Origin: Thermoplasmata archaeon
GTDB lineage: Archaea > Thermoplasmatota > E2 > UBA202 > DSCA01
Length of the DNA stretch: 19,646 bases
Reading direction: 5' to 3'
NCBI GenBank assembly: GCA_008297795.1
Contig: VBQP01000005.1
Coordinates: forward strand, 1-19,646
Position numbers and translations under genes: made by a program. Shown here piece after piece: positions 8,101 through 14,908 of the stretch. Numbering within the stretch: the stretch's first letter is position 1; every line of letters begins with the position of its first letter. A model generated the notes under the pieces. The model was given only the letters and a program-made list of their open reading frames with translations, was not told the origin of the DNA and made no database searches.

Positions 8101-10555
8101 CTGATAATGAGCAGTTCTCAATAATCAACTGTGAATCTGTAGTTGCAAGCCCGTAGTCGCCATTTGTATAATTGCAATGCCTTATTTCAACACCTGTGGA
8201 ATTTTCAATGTTAGCCCCTCCATAAGAAAATGAGGAACTGAATATTCCGACTCTTGAGGAGTTAAGGGCATATACCCCCCCATGGTCATGACTCTGGAAA
8301 TCGCTGTTTATAACTGTTATATAGTCGCTTCTGTATATGTACACCCCGTAGTCATTATCTGAAAACGAGCATCCATTTACAATGACATTGTATGAGAAAT
8401 CAACCTCTATTCCTTTCTGGTTATGGGCTATGTTGCAGTCTGTTATTTCATTTCCGTCGCCGTTAACAAGAATTGCAATTGAATTCAGCGTGAAAGTATT
8501 GTTTTCAACCAGGGTGGAGTTATCTGAAAACAATCTTATCCCGTTTCCGTTTCCGTTGAGATTGCTGTCTTTTATTGTGCATTCGTCCATGGTGTAAACG
8601 TCTATTGCGAATGAATTTCCTTCAAAGTAATTTTTGTTTAATATGTTCCCATCACCATTTTTGATTTCAACACCGAAGAAATTATCCAGAAAGTCGGTTC
8701 CCTCAATACTGTTGTCATCTCCTCCTATTATTTCAGTGCCATTGGAATTATGGATTATTTCACTCTCCTTTATTGCATTGCGAGAGCCGTCTATTACAAC
8801 TCCCTCTATATTATCCGTTATACTGGCTTTTGCAATCATGGTGTCGTTGCCATCAACATATATGCCAACTTTTGAATCGGTGAATGTGCAGTCCTCTATT
8901 GTCACATTGTTTCCCTCAACTCTTATCCCTGAGGCTGTCGATGCATTTGTTATTTCCATATTCCTTATCTCCACTTTGTCTGCAGTGACAGTTATTGCAT
9001 TGCCTGCCCCCATTCCGTCAAGAACAGCATTGTTTCCTTCTATAAACACAAGTTTGTCTATGACTACATTTTCCCTGTAATTGCCCTCCATGACATATAT
9101 GTGGGAGCCATCGCTTCCATTATTTATGGCTTCCTGGATTGTGCGCACATGTTTCCCATCATACCACTCGGGCGGCGCATCATCATCAACATATATGTTT
9201 GCTATCATGATTTCATGTACAATGCTTGAAGAGGCATTATCGTTGTCAGTGACTGTAAGATTCACGCTGTAAGTCCCGCTTTCAGAAAATGCATGGCTCG
9301 CATTTCTTTCATAACTCACGTTTCCATCACCGAAATCCCATGTCCAGTTCACAATAGAACCATCCATGTCATATGACTCATCTGTGAAATTGATGGCTTC
9401 TCCGTCTGCAGGATATTCCGGTTCCCATGAGAAATTTACCACAGGTGGTGCGTTCACTATCTCGATCTCCTTTGAGCGAGTATTGAGAGCATATCTTTCG
9501 TCAATCACAGTAAGCGTTACAGTATAGGTTTTCTTTTCAGAAAACTGGTGGGAGGGGTTCTGTTCATGGCTTATGTTTCCATCACCAAAATCCCATGTCC
9601 AGTTTACTATATCATCATCTATGCCAGATGAATTATCATTGAATTTAACTGTATCAAGCACCGTGGGCTCCATAGGAGACCAGAAGAAATTCACATACGG
9701 AATATTGTTCAGAGTGTTGATTTTCCTTGTCGTGAAATTTGATGCCGAATCATCATCTTTTATTGTCAGTGTTACATCATAAATGCCTGCTTCACTATAA
9801 TTATGCACGGGATTTCTTTCATAACTCACGTTTCCATCACCAAAATCCCATGTCCAGTTCACCACACTTCCGTCAGAATCATAGGAATAATCAAGGAATT
9901 TTATTGAGCCACCCTCTCTTGTCCAGTAAAAATCTGCAACAGGCGGAACATTGAATACGAATATCTGCTTTGTTGCGCTGTTTCCACCGCTCGATATGTC
10001 TTTGACAAACAATGTAACATCATATCTGCCGCTATCTGAATATCGGTGCACGGGATTTCTTTCATAACTCACATTTCCATCACCGAAATCCCATGTCCAG
10101 TTGTATATGTCATCATCAGGGTCTGTGGAGTTGTCCCAGAACTGAACAGTGTCTCTGGTAGTGGGTGTCTCAGGCTCCCAGCAGAAATCGACATTGGGAG
10201 TCTCTCCATCAAGCATGTTTAGGTATTTCGATATTATTATCTCTTCCCCGCCGCTCTTCATTATCAGGGTTATTGTGTAATTGTCACTCTCACTGTATGT
10301 ATGGCTTACTCTTTCCCCGTACCCTGTTTTACCATCTCCAAAGTGCCATGTATAATTTGAAATTCCAGATGCTATGGCTGCAAACTCCACTTCTCTGGTT
10401 GTGGTGTTGTATTCCCATACAAAATCTGCATGCTTCATCCCGAAGTAGGATGGAGACAGTCCCTCGCTGTCTTTCAGTCCGTCCATCGTTACAAGCATCA
10501 ATGAAACTATAACTGCCATCACAAAAATTACCTTTGCATTTGTTTTTGTCAACAT
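5168..10555 (-). CDS. Giant cell-surface protein: 5 PKD, NosD-type beta-helix, 3 PKD, PGF-CTERM anchor
   Basis: This 1795-aa protein starts with a signal peptide (KVIFVMAVIVSLMLVTMDG). Five PKD domains follow, with their W-x-F-GDG motifs near residues 70, 155, 236, 322 and 406. IYVDDDAPPEWYDG near 455 opens a right-handed parallel beta-helix that runs to about 1500. It consists of roughly 23-residue coils of the type N-x-GI-x-(I/V)-x-x-S-x-x-N-x-I-x-(N/D)C. An element near 1005-1060 (VNGMSVYYIV, AGYLALINC) and the closing GGNYWSDYSGTDEY / GDIPYKI / DRYPLM are hallmarks of archaeal NosD-like proteins. Three more PKD domains follow (near 1551, 1635 and 1718). The end, GGSTPGF then LIALLAGIVISVMLL then KRRDKK, is a PGF-CTERM signal, which archaeosortase processes for lipid anchoring. 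Many N-x-S/T sites suggest dense glycosylation. Adhesion or glycan binding is likely; the ligand is unknown. Two consecutive TAA codons end the gene. Confidence 0.93.
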   Translation of the reverse strand: MLTKTNAKVIFVMAVIVSLMLVTMDGLKDSEGLSPSYFGMKHADFVWEYNTTTREVEFAAIASGISNYTWHFGDGKTGYGERVSHTYSESDNYTITLIMKSGGEEIIISKYLNMLDGETPNVDFCWEPETPTTRDTVQFWDNSTDPDDDIYNWTWDFGDGNVSYERNPVHRYSDSGRYDVTLFVKDISSGGNSATKQIFVFNVPPVADFYWTREGGSIKFLDYSYDSDGSVVNWTWDFGDGNVSYERNPVHNYSEAGIYDVTLTIKDDDSASNFTTRKINTLNNIPYVNFFWSPMEPTVLDTVKFNDNSSGIDDDIVNWTWDFGDGNISHEQNPSHQFSEKKTYTVTLTVIDERYALNTRSKEIEIVNAPPVVNFSWEPEYPADGEAINFTDESYDMDGSIVNWTWDFGDGNVSYERNASHAFSESGTYSVNLTVTDNDNASSSIVHEIMIANIYVDDDAPPEWYDGKHVRTIQEAINNGSDGSHIYVMEGNYRENVVIDKLVFIEGNNAVLDGMGAGNAITVTADKVEIRNMEITNASTASGIRVEGNNVTIEDCTFTDSKVGIYVDGNDTMIAKASITDNIEGVVIDGSRNAIKESEIIHNSNGTEIIGGDDNSIEGTDFLDNFFGVEIKNGDGNILNKNYFEGNSFAIDVYTMDECTIKDSNLNGNGNGIRLFSDNSTLVENNTFTLNSIAILVNGDGNEITDCNIAHNQKGIEVDFSYNVIVNGCSFSDNDYGVYIYRSDYITVINSDFQSHDHGGVYALNSSRVGIFSSSFSYGGANIENSTGVEIRHCNYTNGDYGLATTDSQLIIENCSLSEINAGINPYNSDILVRNSLISGNGVGIKIHGQGKIENCFIQNNEYGIYASGWNGQGMNLSITGNKYGVYLYNSSYSSMENLSATGNDCGIYVENSSYNTISNSTLSSNDKGISMSNSFHNTIKNNTVGDSSTAMEMMNSGHNTVSGNEFKYSHLGLLISYSPLNKFAENEFNGNDYGIDMEGSEVAHFYEDMDASNKVNGMSVYYIVNSSGGAINSMAGYLALINCANFSLNVSTENNGEGILVVNSSDFSIAGSNFSDNMDGMLVISSKGIDMKSTKISCNANDGAIFRSSHDISITNCDIFSNGQRGINAYSIGKEEGNFEIIDSRIYLNWLGINIENVDSNVIENLTLYQNENSGIRLFESDSNSILHSSIYDQECGIKVINSESENISGNSIWGNAHGINISGSKGMELFNNEFNSSNTGVYSYHSEIYAKNCIFASSTTGINSYDSSLNATNCSFMNNTHGIYAVNSSLSAEKCNFMENDKGILIYNSDNAGITNCSAYNNTYGILMNSSSYAEIFNCSIFENVRGIYIEDGSGNAIQMCTIYNNTDGIDIANSSSNILTESLIHHNLYGLNLNADENEIRNCSFWKNVYGAGIEKGNNNRIYHNNFAYNVENAFDNGINNSWDNGYPSGGNYWSDYSGTDEYKGSEQNISGSDGIGDIPYKISGSGIADRYPLMELYENASSIPNSPPSALFSYYPPSPFSGDKVYFMDRSTDPNGEGDIKSWHWDFGDGNTSSEQNPFHAYSHSGVYNISLFIEDASGENSSYNTTVEVLNLPPEANFSFSPENPATSDTIQFTDGSTDSDGSVVNWTWDFGDGTTSDEENPQHIYHESGIYAVTLTVTDDSGEKSTATVKITVSNALPTAEFFFIPEKASAGEKINFTDASTDDGEIVSWHWDFGDGTASDKQNPQHSYDEKGKYTVTLTVKDNEGGESTVTKTIEITSGGSTPGFELIALLAGIVISVMLLKRRDKKV
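5638..5687 (-). repeat. 50-nt word in PKD domain 7, near-identical to one in PKD domain 3
   Basis: This stretch encodes DSDGSVVNWTWDFGDG. It matches 9832-9881 at 49 of 50 positions by direct comparison (the only difference is caccGaaat versus caccAaaat), although the two sites are 4.2 kb apart within the same gene. Confidence 0.9.
9302..10102 (-). repeat. Near-identical DNA words in PKD domains 2, 3 and 5
   Basis: A word of 48-51 nt that begins atttctttcataactcac and covers the codons for W-T-W-DFGDGNVSYERN occurs at 9302-9352 (PKD5), 9812-9862 (PKD3) and 10055-10102 (PKD2). PKD5 and PKD3 differ at one position, and PKD5 and PKD2 at one over the shared 48 nt. Synonymous positions are conserved too, which argues for recent duplication or gene conversion rather than only protein-level constraint. 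PKD4 (about 9550-9605) is a more diverged copy. Confidence 0.85.
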
Positions 10556-10556
10556 T

Positions 10557-10612
10557 TTTTCCCCCGGTTTTATGTTTTAAAATGAATATTGTATGCTTAT
10601 TTATAAATTTGT
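10557..10612 (-). promoter_or_regulatory. Promoter of the giant surface-protein gene
   Basis: On the minus strand TTTATAAAT (10607-10599) is a near-ideal TATA box. Transcription would start near 10577, leaving a leader of about 20 nt. A purine run GGGGGA lies just before the ATG at 10555 and may act as a weak Shine-Dalgarno. The gene thus has its own promoter downstream of the RPA-like gene. Confidence 0.55.
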
Positions 10613-10622
10613 ATGTGCTGAC

Positions 10623-11381
10623 TCATGCTTTTTCTATGGAACTTATTTCGCCTGCGTGTATTTCCCCCTTCTTCGCATAAGCCCTTTTTATCCTTACGGT
10701 GTCTCCCTCTCTGAATTGCTGAATGGCTTTTGCCATCTCGTCCCACAAAACTATGATGCGCTCCCCGCTCTCGTCTTTGGCGAGAATATATGCTGCGAAC
10801 CTTTCTCCTTTCTCTGTAAAGAATACCTTTGTGGGGTGAATCCTTTTTATCTCTGCCTTTATGTTCACAATTCCGCTTTTTACATCCATGAGATTTGTAT
10901 CTCTTTCATAGCCCTTCACCTTCCCTGCATCAATCTTAACGAGTCCCCATCTTCCGACATTCACTTCGATTCCGTAGTATCCTTCCTTAACATAGCCATT
11001 AATGACCTTCACAGTTATGCCCTCCGAAATTTTTCCATCTTCGACAAGCCCTGCATGGTTGTCCCACAGAACAAGCATGCACATCCCTGTTTCATCTGAA
11101 ATTACCACATTTGCGACCTGCCCCCCATCAAATTTTTTCACCTTCCCCGCATGTTCGACCCTTCCGTAGAGAGTGACTTCCTGAGGCTCCTCAAGTTCGG
11201 AAATCTTCGCTGTATTGAAAAAATCCCTGCGGAGTTTGTCGACCACAATCATTGCTGCTGCATCCTCGTCTATCAGCCCTCCGTATCTCTCAATTTCCTT
11301 CTTCAGTTTTTCCTCGAAATCTTCCCTGCTGAGCATGTCCTTTACAGCGTCGTAAAGTTCCTCTTTCCCTTTCTCCTGCAT
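10623..11381 (-). CDS. RPA-like single-stranded DNA-binding protein with two OB folds
   Basis: This 252-aa protein looks like an archaeal replication protein A. Residues 1-60 form a helical region containing YGGLIDEDAAAMIVVDKL, a segment typical of archaeal RPA/SSB. A first OB fold spans about 66-155 (VTLYGRVEHAGKVKKF, ISDETG, MLVLWDN), and a second spans about 165-252 (VNIKAEIKRIHPTKVF, KDESGERIIVLWDE, GDTVRIKRAYAKKG). The repeated LWD strand is characteristic of these OB folds. No zinc finger is seen, so it is shorter than multi-OB RPA subunits. It could be the main SSB, one subunit of a complex, or an RPA-associated protein. It should bind ssDNA during replication and repair. It is divergent from the HPS-RraA gene, and the start ATG at 11381 is the first in frame. 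Confidence 0.83.
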   Translation of the reverse strand: MQEKGKEELYDAVKDMLSREDFEEKLKKEIERYGGLIDEDAAAMIVVDKLRRDFFNTAKISELEEPQEVTLYGRVEHAGKVKKFDGGQVANVVISDETGMCMLVLWDNHAGLVEDGKISEGITVKVINGYVKEGYYGIEVNVGRWGLVKIDAGKVKGYERDTNLMDVKSGIVNIKAEIKRIHPTKVFFTEKGERFAAYILAKDESGERIIVLWDEMAKAIQQFREGDTVRIKRAYAKKGEIHAGEISSIEKA

Positions 11382-11421
11382 CGTTCATAATTGTGCCAGC
11401 GTTCATATCCTTTTCCATGAT

Positions 11422-11435
11422 AGATTTTTATATGC
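11422..11435. promoter_or_regulatory. Bidirectional TATA-like element between the RPA-like gene and HPS-RraA
   Basis: The element reads GATTTTTATATG on the plus strand, centred about 23 bp before the HPS ATG at 11452 (leaderless). On the minus strand it reads CATATAAAAATC, about 47 bp before the RPA-like ATG at 11381, which would give a leader of about 20 nt. It is the best TATA candidate for both genes in the 70-bp gap. Confidence 0.45.
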
Positions 11436-11451
11436 CCGCTGAATTAAAATC

Positions 11452-12738
11452 ATGGCTTTACTTCAGGTTGCCCTTGACTTGATAAATGCAGAACGTGCCG
11501 TCACCATTGCCAGGGAGGCAGTAGCAGGAGGAGCAGACTGGCTGGAAGCAGGCACTCCGCTCATAAAGTCAGAGGGGATAGGCATAGTCAGGCAACTCAA
11601 AACTCTGGGAAAGAAAGTTGTGGCGGACATGAAGACAATGGACGTGGGGGCTGTGGAGGCGGAGATTGCAGCAAAGGCAGGGGCAGACGTGATATGCGTG
11701 CTGGGGCTGGCGAGCGATGAAACCCTGAAGGAGGCTATAAAATCAGCCCATGTTTATGGCGCCGCTGTCATGGTGGATTTGATAGGCGTTGGCAGCTCTG
11801 ATATTGTCGGGAGGGCGATAGGGGCTGAAAAAATGGGGGCAGATTATGTGTGTGTTCATGTCGCTGTGGACGAGCAGATGAAGGGAGCAGAGCCGTTCGC
11901 CATGGTTAAGGAAGTGGCTGAGAAATGCGGTTTGCCTGTTGCCGCTGCAGGCGGGATAAATAGCGAGACTGCCCATATTGCCGTTGAAAACGGGGCGAGC
12001 ATAGTGATTGTCGGAGGGGCGATTATAAAGGCAGAAGACGTTGAGGGGGCAGCGAGAACCATAAAAGAGGCGATGGAGAAGGGGAAGGCAATAAAAACGG
12101 AACTTTTCAAGAAATACAGGGGAGAGGAGATAAAGAAGGCATTTCTGAAAGTCTCGACATGCAACATATGTGACGCAATGCACAACAGAGGCGCGATGCG
12201 GGATATTTCCCCGTTAAAAAAGGGATATCACATGGCAGGAAGAGCAATTACAGTAAAGACAATGGACGGCGACTGGGCTAAGGTGGTGGAGGCGATAGAT
12301 GAGGCGGGGGAAGGCGACATAATAGTGGTGGAGGCGGGCGAGGGGCGCAGGGCAGTCTGGGGCGAACTTGCCACCTGGAGCAGCATTATGAAGGGGATAG
12401 GTGGAGTTGTGATAGACGGGGCAGTAAGGGATATTCACGAAATAATCAGGAGCGACCTCCCCGTATATGCAAAAAAGATTGTTCCCGAGGCAGGAGAACC
12501 CAGAGGATACGGTGAGATTGGCTGTGAGATCATGTGCGGAAGCCAGACCGTGAGGACAGGAGACTGGATTGTCGGGGACGATACAGGTGTTGTTGTCATC
12601 CCCAGGGAGGAGGCGCAGGAAATAGCAAACAGAGCGCTCAACGTTCATGAGCGTGAGAACCGCATAAGGGAAGAGATAAAGAGAGGAAGCTCCTTGGGAA
12701 AAGTTCTTGAGTTGAAGAAATGGGAGAAGGTGAAGTAA
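11452..12738 (+). CDS. 3-hexulose-6-phosphate synthase fused to an RraA-like domain
   Basis: This 428-aa two-domain protein starts with a TIM-barrel hexulose-6-phosphate synthase (about residues 1-215). Its active-site elements are all present: ALDL with Asp9, EAGTPLIKSEG with Glu32, DMKTMD with Asp59, Lys61 and Asp64, and the phosphate loops AAAGGI and IVGGAI. Residues about 225-428 are an RraA/aldolase-type domain (CDAMHNRG, GRAITVKT, GELATWSSIMKGIGG, VIDGAVRD). HPS condenses formaldehyde with ribulose 5-phosphate. In archaea lacking the oxidative pentose phosphate route it is thought to run in reverse to supply pentose phosphate. The RraA-like partner may be a metal-dependent aldolase rather than an RNase E regulator. 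This fusion is known from other archaea. The partner isomerase PHI is not in the window. The mRNA is probably leaderless. Confidence 0.92.
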   Translation: MALLQVALDLINAERAVTIAREAVAGGADWLEAGTPLIKSEGIGIVRQLKTLGKKVVADMKTMDVGAVEAEIAAKAGADVICVLGLASDETLKEAIKSAHVYGAAVMVDLIGVGSSDIVGRAIGAEKMGADYVCVHVAVDEQMKGAEPFAMVKEVAEKCGLPVAAAGGINSETAHIAVENGASIVIVGGAIIKAEDVEGAARTIKEAMEKGKAIKTELFKKYRGEEIKKAFLKVSTCNICDAMHNRGAMRDISPLKKGYHMAGRAITVKTMDGDWAKVVEAIDEAGEGDIIVVEAGEGRRAVWGELATWSSIMKGIGGVVIDGAVRDIHEIIRSDLPVYAKKIVPEAGEPRGYGEIGCEIMCGSQTVRTGDWIVGDDTGVVVIPREEAQEIANRALNVHERENRIREEIKRGSSLGKVLELKKWEKVK

Positions 12739-12793
12739 CAACCGGTGAATTAACGACTATTTGAGTTCTGTAATCCGGTTATGTAATATCCAA

Positions 12794-13447
12794 TCATCCC
12801 ATCTCAATCAATTTTTTTGCCCATCTCAACTTCCTTCTTTTTGTTTCAATATCCTTTCCTTCCTTCTCTCTCGGATTTTCAAAATCAAAGCCTGCCAGAG
12901 TTATTTTCCTTGCCCCGAAATGCCTTGCCATGAGGAATGCACGGTCTCCGTCTGTGAATCCGCCGAAGTTGTATACTTTTTCAAAGGGCTTTGACTGTGT
13001 TGTAAGTACCACCCTGCCTTTGAAAAGGGGCACATATTTTTCTATGGCGGGGATGTTGTCTCCATGGGCATGTATAACTGCGATGCTTCCTGCCCCATTT
13101 GCACTTATCTGGTCTTTCACATTTCCATCAAGGTCTGTAACAATTATGTCTGGAAGCATGAAATCCATGACGACAGATGTTGCTTCATCTGCGGTTATAA
13201 TAACAGCCCTGCTTTCATCCAGCTTTTTTGATTTTTCCAGGATTTTTAATTCCTTTCCAAGACTATCGGAATCACCGCATATTATTGCGTCCTTCCCCTT
13301 TATCCCGCTTTTCAGAATGTCGGGAGCATAACTTCTGCTTCCTGCAATTGAGTAAAGAAGGCGAGCCGCCGCCTCATCCTCCTCCCTGCTGTAGCCGAAT
13401 TCTTTTATGATGTCTATGTAAATAGGTTCCCATTCCGGGAAGTCCAT
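12794..13447 (-). CDS. mptE: 6-hydroxymethyl-7,8-dihydropterin pyrophosphokinase MptE
   Basis: This 217-aa protein matches archaeal MptE (DUF115). The diagnostic blocks are ICGDSDSL (56-63), PDIIVTDLDG (99-108), IHAHGDN (125-131), TTQSKP (149-154) and FGGFTDGDRA (161-170). The Asp- and His-rich motifs bind Mg-ATP and the pterin. MptE transfers diphosphate from ATP to 6-hydroxymethyl-dihydropterin, an intermediate made from GTP on the way to methanopterin-type or folate-type C1 carriers in archaea. It is unrelated in fold to bacterial FolK. It is the last gene of the purE-guaA(B)-mptE operon: one base separates its ATG from the guaA stop. Having GMP synthesis and a GTP-derived pterin pathway on one transcript is consistent with its role. 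It converges with HPS-RraA across 55 bp. Confidence 0.9.
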   Translation of the reverse strand: MDFPEWEPIYIDIIKEFGYSREEDEAAARLLYSIAGSRSYAPDILKSGIKGKDAIICGDSDSLGKELKILEKSKKLDESRAVIITADEATSVVMDFMLPDIIVTDLDGNVKDQISANGAGSIAVIHAHGDNIPAIEKYVPLFKGRVVLTTQSKPFEKVYNFGGFTDGDRAFLMARHFGARKITLAGFDFENPREKEGKDIETKRRKLRWAKKLIEMG

Positions 13448-13448
13448 T

Positions 13449-14393
13449 TTATTCCCATTCCACTGTGCCGGGCGGTTTGTTTGTTATGTCATACACTATG
13501 CGGTTAACCTCGTTCAATTCATTTGTTATTCTTGTTGATATGCGGTCAAGCACCTCGTATGGAATGTGGCTGAAATCAGCGGTCATTGCATCAACTGATT
13601 CAACCGAGCGTATTGCTATTGTATAGCCATATGCTCTTCTGTCACCGTGAACTCCGACTGTTTTTACGGGGAGGAGAACTGCAAAATACTGCCAGGGCTT
13701 ACTCATCTTTTTTTCCTCCACCGCTTTCTCTATCTCTTCCTCAACGATGTGGCATGCTTCCCTTATCACCTTCGCCTTCTCTTCAGTTGCCTCTCCTATT
13801 ATGCGGACCGCCAGTCCAGGTCCCGGGAAAGGCTGCTTTTCTGCAACTTCCAGTTTGAGGGCATGGGCAACCTTCCTGACTTCATCTTTGTAAAGGTCTC
13901 TGAGTGGCTCCACTATCTCAAGCCCTATATCGGAGGGCAACCCGCCGACATTGTGATGCGATTTTATTGTATCCCTTAACCCTCCCCCGCTTTCTATCCA
14001 GTCAGGGGCGATTGTTCCCTGTATGAGATATTCAGCCCCCTCCTCCTTCGCCTCCCTCTCAAAAACCCTGATGAACTTTTCGCCTATTATCTTCCTTTTC
14101 TGCTCGGGGTCTGTGACTCCTCTCAATGCGCTGTAAAATTCCCTGCTCGCATCCACATATCTGAGTTTTATTCCCATGCCCTCCACTAACTTTTTTACTT
14201 TGTTCCCCTCTCCTTTTCTCATATAGCCCGTATCGACATATATTGCAACCATTCTGTCCCCCAGAGCCATGCTCCCTATTTTTGCCGCAACAGTGGAGTC
14301 AACTCCCCCTGAGGTCGCTATTACTGCCTTTCCCTTGACTTTGTCCCTCACCTCTTTGACCGCCTTTTCTACGAATTTTTCGGCATCAAACAT
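13449..14393 (-). CDS. guaA: GMP synthase, ATP-pyrophosphatase (B) subunit
   Basis: This 314-aa protein is the synthetase half of GMP synthase, which adenylylates XMP and aminates it to GMP with ammonia. The PP-loop SGGVDST is at residues 28-34. Further signatures are the stretch from IQGTIAPDWIES through SHHNVGGLP, then LRDLYKDEVR, QPFPGPGLAVRI, and the C-terminal dimerisation domain ending ITNKPPGTVEWE, which is a perfect family terminus. It lacks the class I glutaminase domain found in bacterial GuaA. In most euryarchaea the glutaminase is a separate subunit, which is not in this window. It overlaps the end of purE by 8 bp and sits one base before mptE, so the three genes are translationally coupled. 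Confidence 0.96.
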   Translation of the reverse strand: MFDAEKFVEKAVKEVRDKVKGKAVIATSGGVDSTVAAKIGSMALGDRMVAIYVDTGYMRKGEGNKVKKLVEGMGIKLRYVDASREFYSALRGVTDPEQKRKIIGEKFIRVFEREAKEEGAEYLIQGTIAPDWIESGGGLRDTIKSHHNVGGLPSDIGLEIVEPLRDLYKDEVRKVAHALKLEVAEKQPFPGPGLAVRIIGEATEEKAKVIREACHIVEEEIEKAVEEKKMSKPWQYFAVLLPVKTVGVHGDRRAYGYTIAIRSVESVDAMTADFSHIPYEVLDRISTRITNELNEVNRIVYDITNKPPGTVEWE

Positions 14394-14823
14394 ATTTTTC
14401 CCTCATCTCCTTGCGATATTCATCCAGTTTTTCCCTCAATTTTTTGTTTCCGACAGATAAAATTTCAGCAGCAAGCAGTGCCGCATTATCTCCTCTATCA
14501 AGACCAACAGCAGCCACAGGTATGCCGGGGGGCATTTGCACTATGGAAAGAATGGCGTCCATATTCACCTTTCCCGAAACAGGCACGCCTATCACAGGCT
14601 TTGTTGTATGGGCTGCTATGCTTCCCGGCAGGGCGGCAGCCAGCCCTGCTATTGCAATAAACACCTCGGCATCGCTGTTTGCAATTTCCTCTACCTTTTC
14701 GGGGGTTCTGTGCGCAGATGCAACATGCACTTCATATTCTATTCCGAATTTTTTAAGCAACTCTTCTGCTTTTCTGGCAACCACTTCATCACTTTTACTT
14801 CCCATTACTATTGCGACTTTCAT
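14386..14823 (-). CDS. purE: PurE: N5-carboxyaminoimidazole ribonucleotide mutase / AIR carboxylase
   Basis: This 145-aa protein is a complete PurE, acting at the carboxylation step of de novo purine synthesis. MGSKSD (residues 7-12) and SAHRTP (36-41, with catalytic His38) bind the substrate phosphate and C4. Later family blocks are KPVIGVPV, SIVQMPPGIPVA and DNAALLAAEIL. The segment equivalent to bacterial AGGAAHLPG reads AGLAAALPG (59-67). The second conserved His of many bacterial class I enzymes is therefore Ala64, and the second Gly is Leu. No PurK is adjacent, so whether it uses N5-CAIR or free AIR plus CO2 is open. It is first in the purE-guaA(B)-mptE operon. Its ATG at 14823 lies about 33 bp downstream of a TATA box, giving a very short leader. 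Confidence 0.94.
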   Translation of the reverse strand: MKVAIVMGSKSDEVVARKAEELLKKFGIEYEVHVASAHRTPEKVEEIANSDAEVFIAIAGLAAALPGSIAAHTTKPVIGVPVSGKVNMDAILSIVQMPPGIPVAAVGLDRGDNAALLAAEILSVGNKKLREKLDEYRKEMREKYV

Positions 14824-14845
14824 GGTAATGAAATCCCACGGGGTT

Positions 14846-14862
14846 AAAAAATTTTTATGAAG
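14846..14862 (-). promoter_or_regulatory. TATA box of the purE-guaA(B)-mptE operon
   Basis: On the minus strand TTCATAAAAATTTTTTAA is centred about 33 bp before the purE ATG, predicting a start site within about 10 nt of the codon. The first of the two 17-bp palindromes lies only about 12 bp further upstream, so a factor bound there could also affect this operon. Confidence 0.5.
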
Positions 14863-14872
14863 GCTGCTCTCA

Positions 14873-14908
14873 TTGTTCTGTCAGAACAAAATTGTTCTTA
14901 TAGGACAA
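14873..14908. promoter_or_regulatory. Tandem 17-bp palindromes (probable operator)
   Basis: Site 1, TTGTTCTGTCAGAACAA (14873-14889), is a perfect inverted repeat around a single central base. Site 2, TTGTTCTTATAGGACAA (14892-14908), has the same left half and a one-base-different right half. The centres are 19 bp apart, close to two helical turns, so two dimers could bind the same face of DNA. Site 2 ends exactly where the TATA box of the histidine kinase gene begins (14909). No regulator gene of obvious match is in the window. Confidence 0.65.

Noticed and set aside
6900..9000. Possible CRISPR-like or satellite repeats in the beta-helix coding region
   Set aside because: The periodicity is at protein level (about 23-residue coils) with strong DNA divergence between coils and no constant repeat or unique-spacer pattern.
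12740..12780. AACCGG...CCGGTT inverted repeat between HPS-RraA and mptE
   Set aside because: The arms are only 6 bp with a 29-nt loop and no adjacent U-tract, too weak to call a terminator or operator.
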